A stretch of DNA of 33,426 bases, taken from positions 1 through 33,426 of the forward strand of contig JAPDRN010000216.1 of the NCBI GenBank assembly GCA_030247855.1, in the 5' to 3' direction. This stretch comes from Knufia peltigerae (lineage: Eukaryota > Ascomycota > Eurotiomycetes > Chaetothyriales > Trichomeriaceae). Both the position numbers and the translations under genes were made by a program. Under the pieces are notes generated by a model. That model did not search any database and was not told where the DNA came from. It was given only the letters and a program-made list of their open reading frames with translations. Positions 14,860-22,402 of this stretch are shown here, piece by piece; the first letter of the stretch is position 1; every line of letters begins with the position of its first letter.

Positions 14860-16370
14860 CAACGAACAACGGATTCGACTCGCTGCATTCCCACGCCCAG
14901 CGCCTGAAGGGCGCAAGCATTCCCAGCCTGCTCGCCGCCGAACCCGGCCGTGTGCAGGACCTGGCGCTGCGGGTCGGTCCGTTGTATGTCAACTTCGCCC
15001 GGCAGAAATACGATGCCGCGGCGTTGCAGGCGCTGTTGGCGCTGGCTGCCGAACGTGATGTCGGCGGCGCCATCACGCGCCTGTTCCGTGGCGAGCAGGT
15101 CAACCTGACCGAAGGCCGCGCCGCGCTGCATACCGCGCTGCGTGGTGATGTGGTCGATGCGCCGGTGGCTGCCGAGGCCTATGCCACCGCGCGCGGCATC
15201 CGCCAGCGCATGGGCGTGCTGGTGCGCGCGCTGGAAGACAGTGGCGTGACCGATGTGGTCAGCGTCGGCATCGGCGGTTCCGATCTGGGTCCGCGACTGG
15301 TCGCCGACGCGCTGCGTCCGGTCACTGGTGCACGCCTGCGCGTGCATTTCGTGTCGAACGTGGACGGCGCCGCCATGCAGCGCACGCTGGCCACGCTGGA
15401 TCCGGCGAAGACCGCTGGCATCCTGATCTCCAAGACCTTTGGTACCCAGGAAACCCTGCTCAACGGCCAGATCCTGCACGATTGGCTGGGTGGCAGCGAA
15501 CGCCTGTACGCGGTCAGCGCCAATCCGGAACGCGCCGCCAAGGCCTTCGCCATTGCAGCCGATCGTGTGCTGCCGATGTGGGACTGGGTGGGCGGCCGCT
15601 ATTCGCTGTGGTCGGCCGTCGGTTTCCCGATCGCACTGGCCATTGGCTTCGAGCGCTTCGAGCAGCTACTGGAAGGTGCCGCGCAGATGGATGCGCATGC
15701 ACTGGACGCGCCGCTGGAGCGCAACCTGCCGGTGCTGCATGGCCTGACCGACATCTGGAACCGCAATCTGCTGGGCTCTGCCACGCACGCGGTGATGACC
15801 TACGACCAGCGCCTGGCGCTGCTGCCGGCCTACCTGCAGCAGCTGGTGATGGAAAGCCTGGGCAAGCGCGTGCAGCGCGATGGCCAGCCGGTCACCACCG
15901 ACACCGTGCCGGTGTGGTGGGGCGGTGCCGGTACCGACGTGCAGCACAGCTTCTTCCAGGCCCTGCACCAGGGCACCAGCATCATTCCGGCCGATTTCAT
16001 CGGCTGCGTGCACAACGACGACCCGTATACGGTCAACCACCAGGCGTTGATGGCCAACCTGCTGGCGCAGACCGAAGCACTGGCCAACGGCCAAGGCAGC
16101 GACGATCCGCACCGCGACTATCCGGGCGGCCGCCCGAGCACGATGATCCTGCTCGACGCGCTCACCCCGCAGGCGTTGGGCGCCTTGATCGCAATGTACG
16201 AGCACGCGGTGTACGTGCAGTCGGTGATCTGGAACATCAACGCCTTCGACCAGTTCGGTGTCGAGCTGGGCAAGCAGTTGGCCAGTGGCCTGCTGCCCGC
16301 TCTGCAGGGAGAGGATGTCGAGGTCAACGACCCGCTGACTCGTGAGCTGTTGGCCCACCTGAAGGGCTGA
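14856..16370 (+). CDS. pgi: Glucose-6-phosphate isomerase
   Basis: Pgi interconverts glucose-6-phosphate and fructose-6-phosphate. In an organism using the Entner-Doudoroff route it lets fructose-6-phosphate be recycled into glucose-6-phosphate. At 504 residues it is slightly shorter than E. coli Pgi (549). Both PROSITE-type signatures are present: GGRYSLWSAVGFP and, near the end, FDQFGVELGKQLASGL. Also visible are the sugar-phosphate loop SVGIGGSDLGPRLV, SKTFGTQETL and the active-site block VMESLGKR. The start overlaps panD by four bases; a GTAG dimer follows 10 bp after the stop. Confidence 0.97.
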   Translation: MTTNNGFDSLHSHAQRLKGASIPSLLAAEPGRVQDLALRVGPLYVNFARQKYDAAALQALLALAAERDVGGAITRLFRGEQVNLTEGRAALHTALRGDVVDAPVAAEAYATARGIRQRMGVLVRALEDSGVTDVVSVGIGGSDLGPRLVADALRPVTGARLRVHFVSNVDGAAMQRTLATLDPAKTAGILISKTFGTQETLLNGQILHDWLGGSERLYAVSANPERAAKAFAIAADRVLPMWDWVGGRYSLWSAVGFPIALAIGFERFEQLLEGAAQMDAHALDAPLERNLPVLHGLTDIWNRNLLGSATHAVMTYDQRLALLPAYLQQLVMESLGKRVQRDGQPVTTDTVPVWWGGAGTDVQHSFFQALHQGTSIIPADFIGCVHNDDPYTVNHQALMANLLAQTEALANGQGSDDPHRDYPGGRPSTMILLDALTPQALGALIAMYEHAVYVQSVIWNINAFDQFGVELGKQLASGLLPALQGEDVEVNDPLTRELLAHLKG

Positions 16371-16379
16371 CCAGGCCAG

Positions 16380-16455
16380 GTAGTGCCGGCCGCTGGCCGG
16401 CATCCCGGTGATGCGTCAATCGTTCATGAGGTTGCCGGCCAGCGGCCGGCACTAC
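16380..16455. repeat. GTAG/CTAC palindromic dimer (SMAG-like)
   Basis: It begins GTAG and ends CTAC, with GTGCCGGCCGCTGGCCGGC at the left and its exact inverse at the right, around a 34-nt centre. Each half is a hairpin and the two halves can also pair with each other. It lies between the converging pgi and response regulator genes and may limit 3' decay. Confidence 0.85.
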
Positions 16456-16473
16456 CGTGAAGGGCGTGCCGCG

Positions 16474-17037
16474 TTATCGGCTTGGATCGCGCTCCGGGCT
16501 CGGCCGCTTGGCCAGCTTGCGCTGCAGCGAACGCCGGTGCATGCCGAGCAGTCGCGCGGCCGCCGACACATTGCCACCGGTTTCATGCATCGCCTGCTGG
16601 ATGTGTTCCCACTGCAGGCGGCTGATCGGGGTCATTGCATCGGGCACTTCCATCTCGCCGTCATCGGCGGGGCCGTCGTCTTCTTCGCCCAGCGCACGCA
16701 GGATCATCGGCACCGTCGAAGGCTTCGGCAGGTAGTCGTCGGCGCCGAGCTTGATCGCCTCCACTGCGGTGGCGATGCTGGCATAGCCGGTCACCAGCAG
16801 GATCCGCATGTCCGCGCGCAGCGCGCGCAGCGGCTGTATCAGGGCCAGGCCGGAATCGCTGCCCAGCTTCAGGTCGATCAACGCGAACGCCGGCGGATGC
16901 TGGCGGGCCAGTGCCAGCGCACTGGCCGCATCCTGTGCGGTCTGCGTCTCCAGCCCTTTGCGGGCCAGGCTGCGCTGCAGGGTGCGCAGGTAGAGTTCGT
17001 CGTCGTCGACCAGCAGGCCAAGGGTAGAAGCAGTCAT
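16474..17037 (-). CDS. RegA/PrrA-type response regulator
   Basis: A 187-residue two-component regulator. The receiver domain (about 6-118) has the phosphorylated Asp55 (FALIDLKLG), Thr83 and Lys105. The C-terminal Fis-type helix-turn-helix (about 138-182) reads QWEHIQQAMHETGGNVSAAA then RLLGMHRRSLQRKLAKR, closely following RegA/PrrA/ActR/RoxR. Those proteins control respiration, carbon fixation or electron-transfer genes in response to redox state. Two starts are possible: 17043 overlaps the kinase stop as ATGA, while 17037 has GAGGA six bases upstream and is preferred. It is co-transcribed with the sensor kinase upstream. Confidence 0.92.
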   Translation of the reverse strand: MTASTLGLLVDDDELYLRTLQRSLARKGLETQTAQDAASALALARQHPPAFALIDLKLGSDSGLALIQPLRALRADMRILLVTGYASIATAVEAIKLGADDYLPKPSTVPMILRALGEEDDGPADDGEMEVPDAMTPISRLQWEHIQQAMHETGGNVSAAARLLGMHRRSLQRKLAKRPSPERDPSR

Positions 17038-17039
17038 GG

Positions 17040-18260
17040 TCATTCCTCGCGGGGGGCCAACGGCAGGCGGAAGCCGACGCGGCTACCGGCCCCTTGGGCC
17101 GGGCGCATCCACATCTCGCCGTCCAGGCGTTCGATGGTGGCATGGGACAGGGCAAGACCGACGCCCATGCCTTCACTCTTGCTGCTGCCGAACAGCTTGC
17201 CCGGCAGGACGGCGGCGCGGGCATCGAAGCCATGGCCGTAATCGCGTACTTCGCCGATCAGGTCGTCGCCTTCGATGCGCAGGCTGAGGTCGACGCGCGG
17301 TCGCCCAGCCTGCTCGCCGGCATCGGCCGCGTTGTTCAGCAGCACCATCAGCAGGTGGCCGACGCCGGGGTCCAGCGGCAAGCGCAGCGGTGCGTCGTCG
17401 TTGCGGTGCAGGTCGATGGTCGGGCGCACCAGCCGCCATTGCTCCAGCACCTGCTGGGCAGTGGAGTGGGCGCGGCCGGGGCGGTCGTTGGAGGCCGGCG
17501 CGGCCAGTGCCAGCACACGCTCGCGGCACTGCACAAGCAGCTCGCGCAGGGTTTCCATGTCCTCGCGTACTTCCGGCTCTTCGCTGCGCTCGGCCACGTC
17601 GTCGGCAAGCAGGGTCATGGTCGCCAGCGGCGTGTTCAGTTCGTGCGCCACCGAAGCCGCATGCGTGGCCAGGGCGACAATACCTTCGTTGCGCGCGAAG
17701 CGTTCGCGCAGCGCCGACAGTTCCAGCTCGCGCTCACGCAGGGCGATCGCCAGTCGGGTGGAGAAGATCAGTACCACTGCGGCGGACAGCAGGAAGGTGG
17801 CGATCACGCCCCAGCGATTGAGGTCCAGCGCGTTGAAGTAGCCGGCCGGCAGCGGCTGGCCGAACACTCCGCTGGCGGCATAGCCCAGCAGGCAGGCGCT
17901 GGCCACGGCCAGGGCCCAGCGCAGGGGCAGGGCGAACGCAGCCAGGGCGATCAGGATCAGGAACAGCGAGCCGAACGGATTGGCGATGCCACCACTCCAG
18001 CTGACCATCCAGGTGAGGATGATCACGTCCACCAGGATGTGGCCGAAGGCGGTCAGCGGCGCGGTATCGGCCGGTTCCGGACGCAGCTGCGTATACAGGT
18101 TGAACACGGCAAGCACGGCCACGCCTGACCACAACGGCAGTTGCGGCAAAGGCAGTCCCAGCACCCAGGTCGCGACCAGGATGGTGGCCGCCTGGCCAGC
18201 CACGGCCAGCCAGCGCAGGCTGCACAGGGTTCGGAGAAACGGGGCGTCGGGACCGGTCAT
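17040..18260 (-). CDS. RegB/PrrB-type redox sensor histidine kinase
   Basis: A 406-residue membrane kinase. Six membrane segments fill residues 12-172 and contain the quinone-binding motif of RegB proteins, GGIANPF (90-96). The H-box has His206 in SVAHELNTPLATM. Cys245 in LVQCRERV corresponds to the redox-active cysteine of RegB. The ATPase domain has the N-box LLNNAADA (Asn310), DYGHGF (340-345) and GMGVGLALS. Together these predict sensing of the quinone pool and thiol redox state and signalling to the response regulator encoded directly downstream. ATG 18260 is chosen; the frame continues open upstream antisense to ispG but without family similarity. Confidence 0.93.
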   Translation of the reverse strand: MTGPDAPFLRTLCSLRWLAVAGQAATILVATWVLGLPLPQLPLWSGVAVLAVFNLYTQLRPEPADTAPLTAFGHILVDVIILTWMVSWSGGIANPFGSLFLILIALAAFALPLRWALAVASACLLGYAASGVFGQPLPAGYFNALDLNRWGVIATFLLSAAVVLIFSTRLAIALRERELELSALRERFARNEGIVALATHAASVAHELNTPLATMTLLADDVAERSEEPEVREDMETLRELLVQCRERVLALAAPASNDRPGRAHSTAQQVLEQWRLVRPTIDLHRNDDAPLRLPLDPGVGHLLMVLLNNAADAGEQAGRPRVDLSLRIEGDDLIGEVRDYGHGFDARAAVLPGKLFGSSKSEGMGVGLALSHATIERLDGEMWMRPAQGAGSRVGFRLPLAPREE

Positions 18261-18362
18261 TCGCGCCCATCGTATGCGTTCGCAGGGACGCCTGCCTGCG
18301 ACAATCGGCCGCAGCCGTACTGCCGCCTGAATGCGACACACCCGTAAGGTCGGGGCCGGCGT

Positions 18363-18368
18363 TAGAAT
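18363..18368 (+). promoter_or_regulatory. Candidate -10 element of ispG, possibly leaderless
   Basis: TAGAAT ends 6 bp before the ispG ATG at 18375, so a transcript starting at the usual distance would begin at or within the start codon. No good -35 is seen 16-18 bp upstream and no ribosome binding site precedes the ATG. Confidence 0.35.
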
Positions 18369-18374
18369 GCCCGC

Positions 18375-19640
18375 ATGCATGACGCCGTCACCCGCCCTAC
18401 AGCCCCCTCCGATGCCACTGCCTGGCCCCGTCGCCTGACCCAATCGGTCCAGATTGGTGGAGTCACCGTGGGTGGTGGCAAGCCTGTGGTGGTGCAGTCG
18501 ATGACCAACACCGACACCTCTGATGTGGCGTCCAGCGTCAAGCAGGTTGCCGAGCTCTGGCGCGCCGGTTCGGAAATGGTGCGCCTGACCGTCAACACGG
18601 TTGAAGCGGCTGCGGCGATCCCGCGCATCGTCGACAAGCTGGCGATGATGGGCATCGACGTACCGCTGATCGGCGACTTCCACTACAACGGCCATCAGCT
18701 GCTGACGGCCGAACCGGCCTGTGCCGAAGCGCTGGCCAAGTACCGCATCAACCCGGGCAACGTGGGCTTCGGCAAGAAGAAGGACCTGCAGTTCGCCCAG
18801 CTGATCGAGTTCGCCATCCGCTACAACAAGCCGGTGCGCATCGGCGCCAACTGGGGCTCGCTGGACCAGGCCCTGGCGGCGAAGCTGATGGACGAGAACA
18901 ACCATCGCGAACAGCCCTGGGACGCCGGCCGCGTGCTGCGCGAGGCGCTGATCCGGTCGGCGCTGGATTCGGCCGAGCAGGCCGTGGACATCGGCCTGCC
19001 GCGCGATCGCATCATCCTTTCGGCCAAGGTCAGCGGCGTGCAGGAGCTGATCGCGGTGTACCGTGACCTGGCCCAGCGTTCGGACTTCGCCCTGCATCTG
19101 GGCCTGACCGAAGCCGGCATCGGCAGCAAGGGCATCGTTGCCTCGGCGGCGGCGCTGAGCGTGCTGCTGCAGGAAGGCATCGGCGACACCATCCGCATTT
19201 CGCTGACGCCCGAACCGGGCCAGTCGCGCACGCAGGAAGTGATTGTTGCCCAGGAACTGCTGCAGACCACCGGCCAGCGCGCCTTCACCCCGCTGGTCAC
19301 GGCCTGCCCGGGCTGCGGCCGAACCACCTCGGAGTTCTTCCAGGAGCTGGCCAAGGTGGTGCAGACCCACGTGCGCGAAAAGATGCCGCTGTGGAAGATC
19401 CAGCATCCGGGCGCGGAGAACATGACCTTGGCGGTGATGGGCTGCGTGGTCAACGGGCCGGGTGAGTCGCGGCATGCCAACATCGGCATCTCGCTGCCGG
19501 GTACCGGCGAAGCACCGTCGGCACCGGTGTTCGTGGATGGCGAGAAGAAGGTGACCCTGCGTGGCGAGAACATCGCCCAGGAATTCGTCGCCTTGATCGA
19601 TGATTATGTTGAACGCACCTATGTCCGAAGCGCCGGGTAA
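18375..19640 (+). CDS. ispG: (E)-4-hydroxy-3-methylbut-2-enyl-diphosphate synthase
   Basis: IspG (GcpE) is the penultimate enzyme of the MEP isoprenoid pathway, a 4Fe-4S enzyme that reduces methylerythritol cyclodiphosphate to HMBPP. At 421 residues it is of the bacterial form. Cluster ligands are in ACPGCGRTT (two cysteines) and MGCVVNGPGE (third cysteine). The TIM-barrel part starts with VTVGGGKPVVVQSMTNTDT. The enzyme needs a flavodoxin or ferredoxin donor. It diverges from the RegB-like kinase, and a PAP2 phosphatase gene overlaps its 3' end. Confidence 0.97.
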   Translation: MHDAVTRPTAPSDATAWPRRLTQSVQIGGVTVGGGKPVVVQSMTNTDTSDVASSVKQVAELWRAGSEMVRLTVNTVEAAAAIPRIVDKLAMMGIDVPLIGDFHYNGHQLLTAEPACAEALAKYRINPGNVGFGKKKDLQFAQLIEFAIRYNKPVRIGANWGSLDQALAAKLMDENNHREQPWDAGRVLREALIRSALDSAEQAVDIGLPRDRIILSAKVSGVQELIAVYRDLAQRSDFALHLGLTEAGIGSKGIVASAAALSVLLQEGIGDTIRISLTPEPGQSRTQEVIVAQELLQTTGQRAFTPLVTACPGCGRTTSEFFQELAKVVQTHVREKMPLWKIQHPGAENMTLAVMGCVVNGPGESRHANIGISLPGTGEAPSAPVFVDGEKKVTLRGENIAQEFVALIDDYVERTYVRSAG

Positions 19641-20370
19641 GCCGACGATCCTCGCTGCACCGGAGCCGGCCTCCGGTTTCCGCCACTGGATGGCGCGCAA
19701 TGCCTGGCGGCTGCTGTTGCTGTTTGCCGGTGTGCTGCTGCCGCTGGCCGGATTCGTCGCCTTGGCCGACGAAGTGCACGAGTTCGAGTCCTTCCACTTC
19801 GATGCGCCGCTGCTGTGGCAGATGCACGGCCTGCATTCGCCGTGGCTGGACCACGTCTTCGTGCTGCTGTCGAAACTGGGTTACGAGTGGTTCCTGATCC
19901 CGGCTGATGTGCTGATTGTCGGTGCACTGGCCTGGCACCGGCGTTGGCGCGAAGCGACCTTCGTGGCCGTGAGCTTCGTAGGGTCGGCGCTGCTCAACAT
20001 GGGCAGCAAGCAGTTCTTCCAGCGCGACCGGCCCAGCCTGTGGGAATCGATCGCGCCGGAATCCACGTTCAGTTTCCCCAGCGGCCACGCGATGGGCTCG
20101 ATGACCCTGGCGGTCACCCTGGTACTGCTGGCCTGGAATACCCGCTGGCGCTGGCCGGTGCTGCTGCTGGCGCCGTCGTTCAGCCTGCTGGTAAGCGTTT
20201 CCCGGGTCTATCTGGGGGTGCATTACCCCTCGGACATCCTGGCCGGATGGTGTGCCGCGCTGGTTTGGGTGGTAGGGTGCTACCTGGTCATGTTCAGCCG
20301 CCGTCATCCATGGCGACGGCACGGTTCGCCGCCAGCGACGGCCAGCGAAGCGATCACGCAAGGGGAGTGA
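19621..20370 (+). CDS. PAP2-family membrane phosphatase
   Basis: A 249-residue membrane protein with about six helices. The three phosphatase motifs are intact: KQFFQRDRP (motif 1), FPSGHAMG (motif 2) and SRVYLGVHYPSD (motif 3, ending in the His/Asp pair). Family members dephosphorylate undecaprenyl pyrophosphate, phosphatidate or phosphatidylglycerol phosphate. Three in-frame ATGs (19600, 19606, 19621) all lie inside the end of ispG; 19621 (MSEAPGK) is chosen as giving the smallest overlap, 20 bp. Placement after ispG suggests work on isoprenoid carrier lipids, but that is inference. Confidence 0.88.
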   Translation: MSEAPGKPTILAAPEPASGFRHWMARNAWRLLLLFAGVLLPLAGFVALADEVHEFESFHFDAPLLWQMHGLHSPWLDHVFVLLSKLGYEWFLIPADVLIVGALAWHRRWREATFVAVSFVGSALLNMGSKQFFQRDRPSLWESIAPESTFSFPSGHAMGSMTLAVTLVLLAWNTRWRWPVLLLAPSFSLLVSVSRVYLGVHYPSDILAGWCAALVWVVGCYLVMFSRRHPWRRHGSPPATASEAITQGE

Positions 20371-20469
20371 CGTGGATGCCCTCCCAAGGGCGTCTACCTG
20401 AGGGACGGGTTGTTTCGTTGTAACGGGTTCTGCGGGGCAAGGGGCACGATCAGTGCGTGAAGAATGTGA

Positions 20470-20498
20470 TGCGCAAGGCAGAACGCCGGATTTGCGCA
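20470..20498. repeat. Inverted repeat upstream of the GacA-type gene
   Basis: TGCGCAA (20470-20476) and TTGCGCA (20492-20498) flank a GGC/GCC mini-stem, 75 bp upstream of the regulator start. It could be an operator or a leader hairpin. The rest of 20371-20572 holds only a weak GCCCT-CCC-AAGGGC hairpin near the PAP2 stop. Confidence 0.4.
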
Positions 20499-20572
20499 AC
20501 ATCCGCGCTTGCAGTGGTCAGGTGCTCCTGCCTAGGTTGACCCGTATTGGCCGCATTCGAAGAGGTACGTGA

Positions 20573-21220
20573 ATGACGATTCGAGTCTACCTGGTGGATG
20601 ACCACGCGCTGGTCCGCACCGGGATGAAAATGATACTGTCGAGTGAAACCGACATTGAAGTGGTGGGCGAGGCCGAGACGGGTGAAGACGCGCTGCCCGC
20701 GATCCGCCAGCTGCAGCCGGACGTGGTGCTGTGTGATCTGCACCTGCCCGGTGTGAGCGGGATGGAAGTGACCGAGCGCATCGTCCGTGGCCACCGCAGC
20801 ACGCGGGTAGTGATCGTGTCGGTACTGGAGGACGGTCCGCTGCCCAAGCGCCTGCTCGAAGCCGGGGCTGCCGGTTACATCGGCAAGGGCTGCGATGCAC
20901 AGGAACTGCTGCGTGCGGTGCGCGACGTGGCCGCCGGACGGCGTTACCTGGGCACGAGCATCGCGCAGAACCTGGCGTTGTCCACCGTGGAAGGCAACGG
21001 CTCGCCGTTCGACAACCTGTCGCCGCGTGAGCTGGAAGTGGCATTGCTGCTGACCCAGGGCCTGCGGCAGGAAGACATCGCCCGACGTCTGAGCCTGAGC
21101 GCTAAGACGGTCAACACGCACAAGGCGCGGTTGTTCGAGAAGATGGGAATCCACGACAACATCGCGTTGGCACGCATGGCCAGCCAGTACGGGCTGGTGG
21201 ACCCGGCACGGCCGCTGTAA
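20573..21220 (+). CDS. gacA: GacA/UvrY-type response regulator
   Basis: A 215-residue NarL-family regulator. The receiver domain (1-120) has Asp9-Asp10, phosphorylated Asp55 (VLCDLHLPG), Ser83 and Lys105 (YIGKGC). The LuxR-type helix-turn-helix (about 148-208) includes LSPRELEVALLLTQGLRQED and SLSAKTVNTHKARLFEKMGI. The linker with YLGTSIAQNLALSTVEGNGSPF follows the GacA/UvrY pattern (IAQ.MALS...SPF). GacA-type regulators, paired with an unlinked GacS/BarA kinase, usually drive small RNAs that titrate RsmA/CsrA. The uvrC neighbour common in other gammaproteobacteria is absent. AGAGGT precedes the ATG at 20573. Confidence 0.88.
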   Translation: MTIRVYLVDDHALVRTGMKMILSSETDIEVVGEAETGEDALPAIRQLQPDVVLCDLHLPGVSGMEVTERIVRGHRSTRVVIVSVLEDGPLPKRLLEAGAAGYIGKGCDAQELLRAVRDVAAGRRYLGTSIAQNLALSTVEGNGSPFDNLSPRELEVALLLTQGLRQEDIARRLSLSAKTVNTHKARLFEKMGIHDNIALARMASQYGLVDPARPL

Positions 21221-21274
21221 GGGTTTCGGCCAACGGCTGAGCCCCTCGCGGTGGGGCGGTTGGTTTCATGGGGT

Positions 21275-21380
21275 TGGCCCTGCGGAGGGATTGCGCAGGG
21301 GACGCCGTGAATCCATCCCTGGAGGCTCGGGCGCGCCATCCATGGCGCTTACGCCCCTGCGCAATCCCTCCGCAGGGCCA
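21275..21380 (+). repeat. Two-headed hairpin element, copy 4
   Basis: Arms 21275-21301 and 21354-21380 are a perfect 27-bp inverted repeat unlike the arms of the other copies. The 52-nt head (21302-21353) is diverged but keeps both hairpins: A is TCCA-TCCC-TGGA, compensatory to CCCA/TGGG elsewhere, and B is GCGCCA-TCCA-TGGCGC. It starts 54 bp after the gacA stop. On the complementary strand it would lie in the 3' trailer of eda. Confidence 0.9.
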
Positions 21381-21454
21381 CGGACAGGTTCCGTGCGCCG
21401 CTACCGCGGAATGAAGAGGGAAGTGCAGGAGCGGGTCGCGCGCTGCGCGCGCTC

Positions 21455-21506
21455 GTAGACTGGGGTCGGATCCCTTTCCCGGCGGGAAAGGGCTCTGGCC
21501 CCGTAG
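21455..21506. repeat. GTAG-flanked hairpin after eda
   Basis: GTAG at both ends surrounds a long hairpin (21462-21502) whose stem pairs GGGGTC..CCCTTTCCC with GGGAAAGGG..GGCCCC around CGGC, with a few mismatches. It begins 9 bp after the eda stop codon on the eda transcript. There is no T tract, so it is better seen as a 3'-end stabiliser than an intrinsic terminator. Confidence 0.7.
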
Positions 21507-21510
21507 TGCT

Positions 21511-22170
21511 TCAGTGGCCGCGTACGCGCTTGATGATCTTTGCGGCCTGCGCCGCGCTTTCGCGCACCTTGTCCCACTGGCCGGCGTCGATCCAGTTGCC
21601 CGGCACCATCCACGAGCCACCAATACAGACCACGTTCTTCTGCTCCAGGTACTCGGCGGCCGTGTTTTCGGTAATGCCACCGGTCGGGCACAGCTTGAGG
21701 TCGGCAATCGGGCCGGCTACACCCTTGATCATCGCCAGCCCGCCCACGGCCGTGGCCGGGAACAGCTTGCACACGCGGAAGCCACGCGCGTAAAGCGCCA
21801 GCAGTTCGGTCGGCGTGGCTGCACCCGGCACCACCGGCAGCGATGCCGCAGCCAGCGCATCGGCCAGCACCGGCGGCGTGCCCGGGGTCACCAGGAAGTC
21901 CGCGCCCGCATCGATGGACTGCTGCATCTGCTCCACCGTCAACACGGTACCCGCGCCGACCACCACTTCCGGCAGCTCACGCTTGAGCATCGCCAGCGCT
22001 TCCATCGCGACCGGCGTCCGCAGCGTCAGCTCGATCGCCGGCAATCCGCCTTCCAGCAGTGCGGCACTGACCGCACGCGCCTGGTCCAGCGTATGAATCG
22101 TCACCACCGGCAGGATGCCCGCCGCATGCAGCAACTCCGCCGCCCGCACCTGATGTTGTTCGATACCCAT
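21511..22170 (-). CDS. eda: KDPG aldolase
   Basis: Eda splits 2-keto-3-deoxy-6-phosphogluconate into pyruvate and glyceraldehyde-3-phosphate, the last Entner-Doudoroff step. The 219-residue class I aldolase has Glu47 and Arg51 in IELTLRTP, Schiff-base Lys135 in CKLFPA and the phosphate loop CPTGGIT. ATG 22170 gives the normal N-terminus. The gene follows edd but is separated by 232 bp holding a large hairpin element, so it may have its own promoter or be attenuated relative to edd. Confidence 0.97.
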   Translation of the reverse strand: MGIEQHQVRAAELLHAAGILPVVTIHTLDQARAVSAALLEGGLPAIELTLRTPVAMEALAMLKRELPEVVVGAGTVLTVEQMQQSIDAGADFLVTPGTPPVLADALAAASLPVVPGAATPTELLALYARGFRVCKLFPATAVGGLAMIKGVAGPIADLKLCPTGGITENTAAEYLEQKNVVCIGGSWMVPGNWIDAGQWDKVRESAAQAAKIIKRVRGH

Positions 22171-22248
22171 AGCTCTGCTTCTGCCTTTGCTTTCGAATTT
22201 GATTTTCAGTGATCACTTCGCGGCGCGAGGGCGCCGGGAAACTGTCCG

Positions 22249-22354
22249 GAGGCGGCGGGTAGCCCCCACCAGGACCGTGAGCGGCATGGATGCCGCGACC
22301 GAGCCCCCATGGATGGGTTTACGGCGTGTCCTGGTGGGGGCTACCCGCCGCCTC
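22249..22354 (-). repeat. Two-headed hairpin element, copy 5 (inverted, between edd and eda)
   Basis: Arms 22249-22275 and 22328-22354 are a perfect 27-bp inverted repeat. The 52-nt head (22276-22327) reads on the plus strand as GCGGCA-TGGA-TGCCGC then CCCA-TGGA-TGGG. The first hairpin has swapped C-G pairs relative to the GCGCCA/TGGCGC form, with pairing kept. It begins 48 bp after the edd stop in the direction of transcription. Confidence 0.9.
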
Positions 22355-22402
22355 AACCAGGACGCTCACCGCCCACGCATACTCGCAACGCTCTTCAATC
22401 CC

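Noticed and set aside
17040..19700. An 886-codon open frame on the minus strand across ispG and the sensor kinase.
   Set aside because: Only its last 406 codons are the RegB-like kinase. The rest is antisense to the well-supported ispG and has no recognisable motif; it is open because of high GC.
1910..22354. Reading the repeated hairpins as a dispersed CRISPR-like array.
   Set aside because: Copies are kilobases apart, alternate in orientation and have no spacer pattern; no cas genes are present.
9728..22354. Calling the five elements simple intrinsic terminators.
   Set aside because: None is followed by a T tract, and the conserved 50-52-nt head is far larger than a terminator loop.
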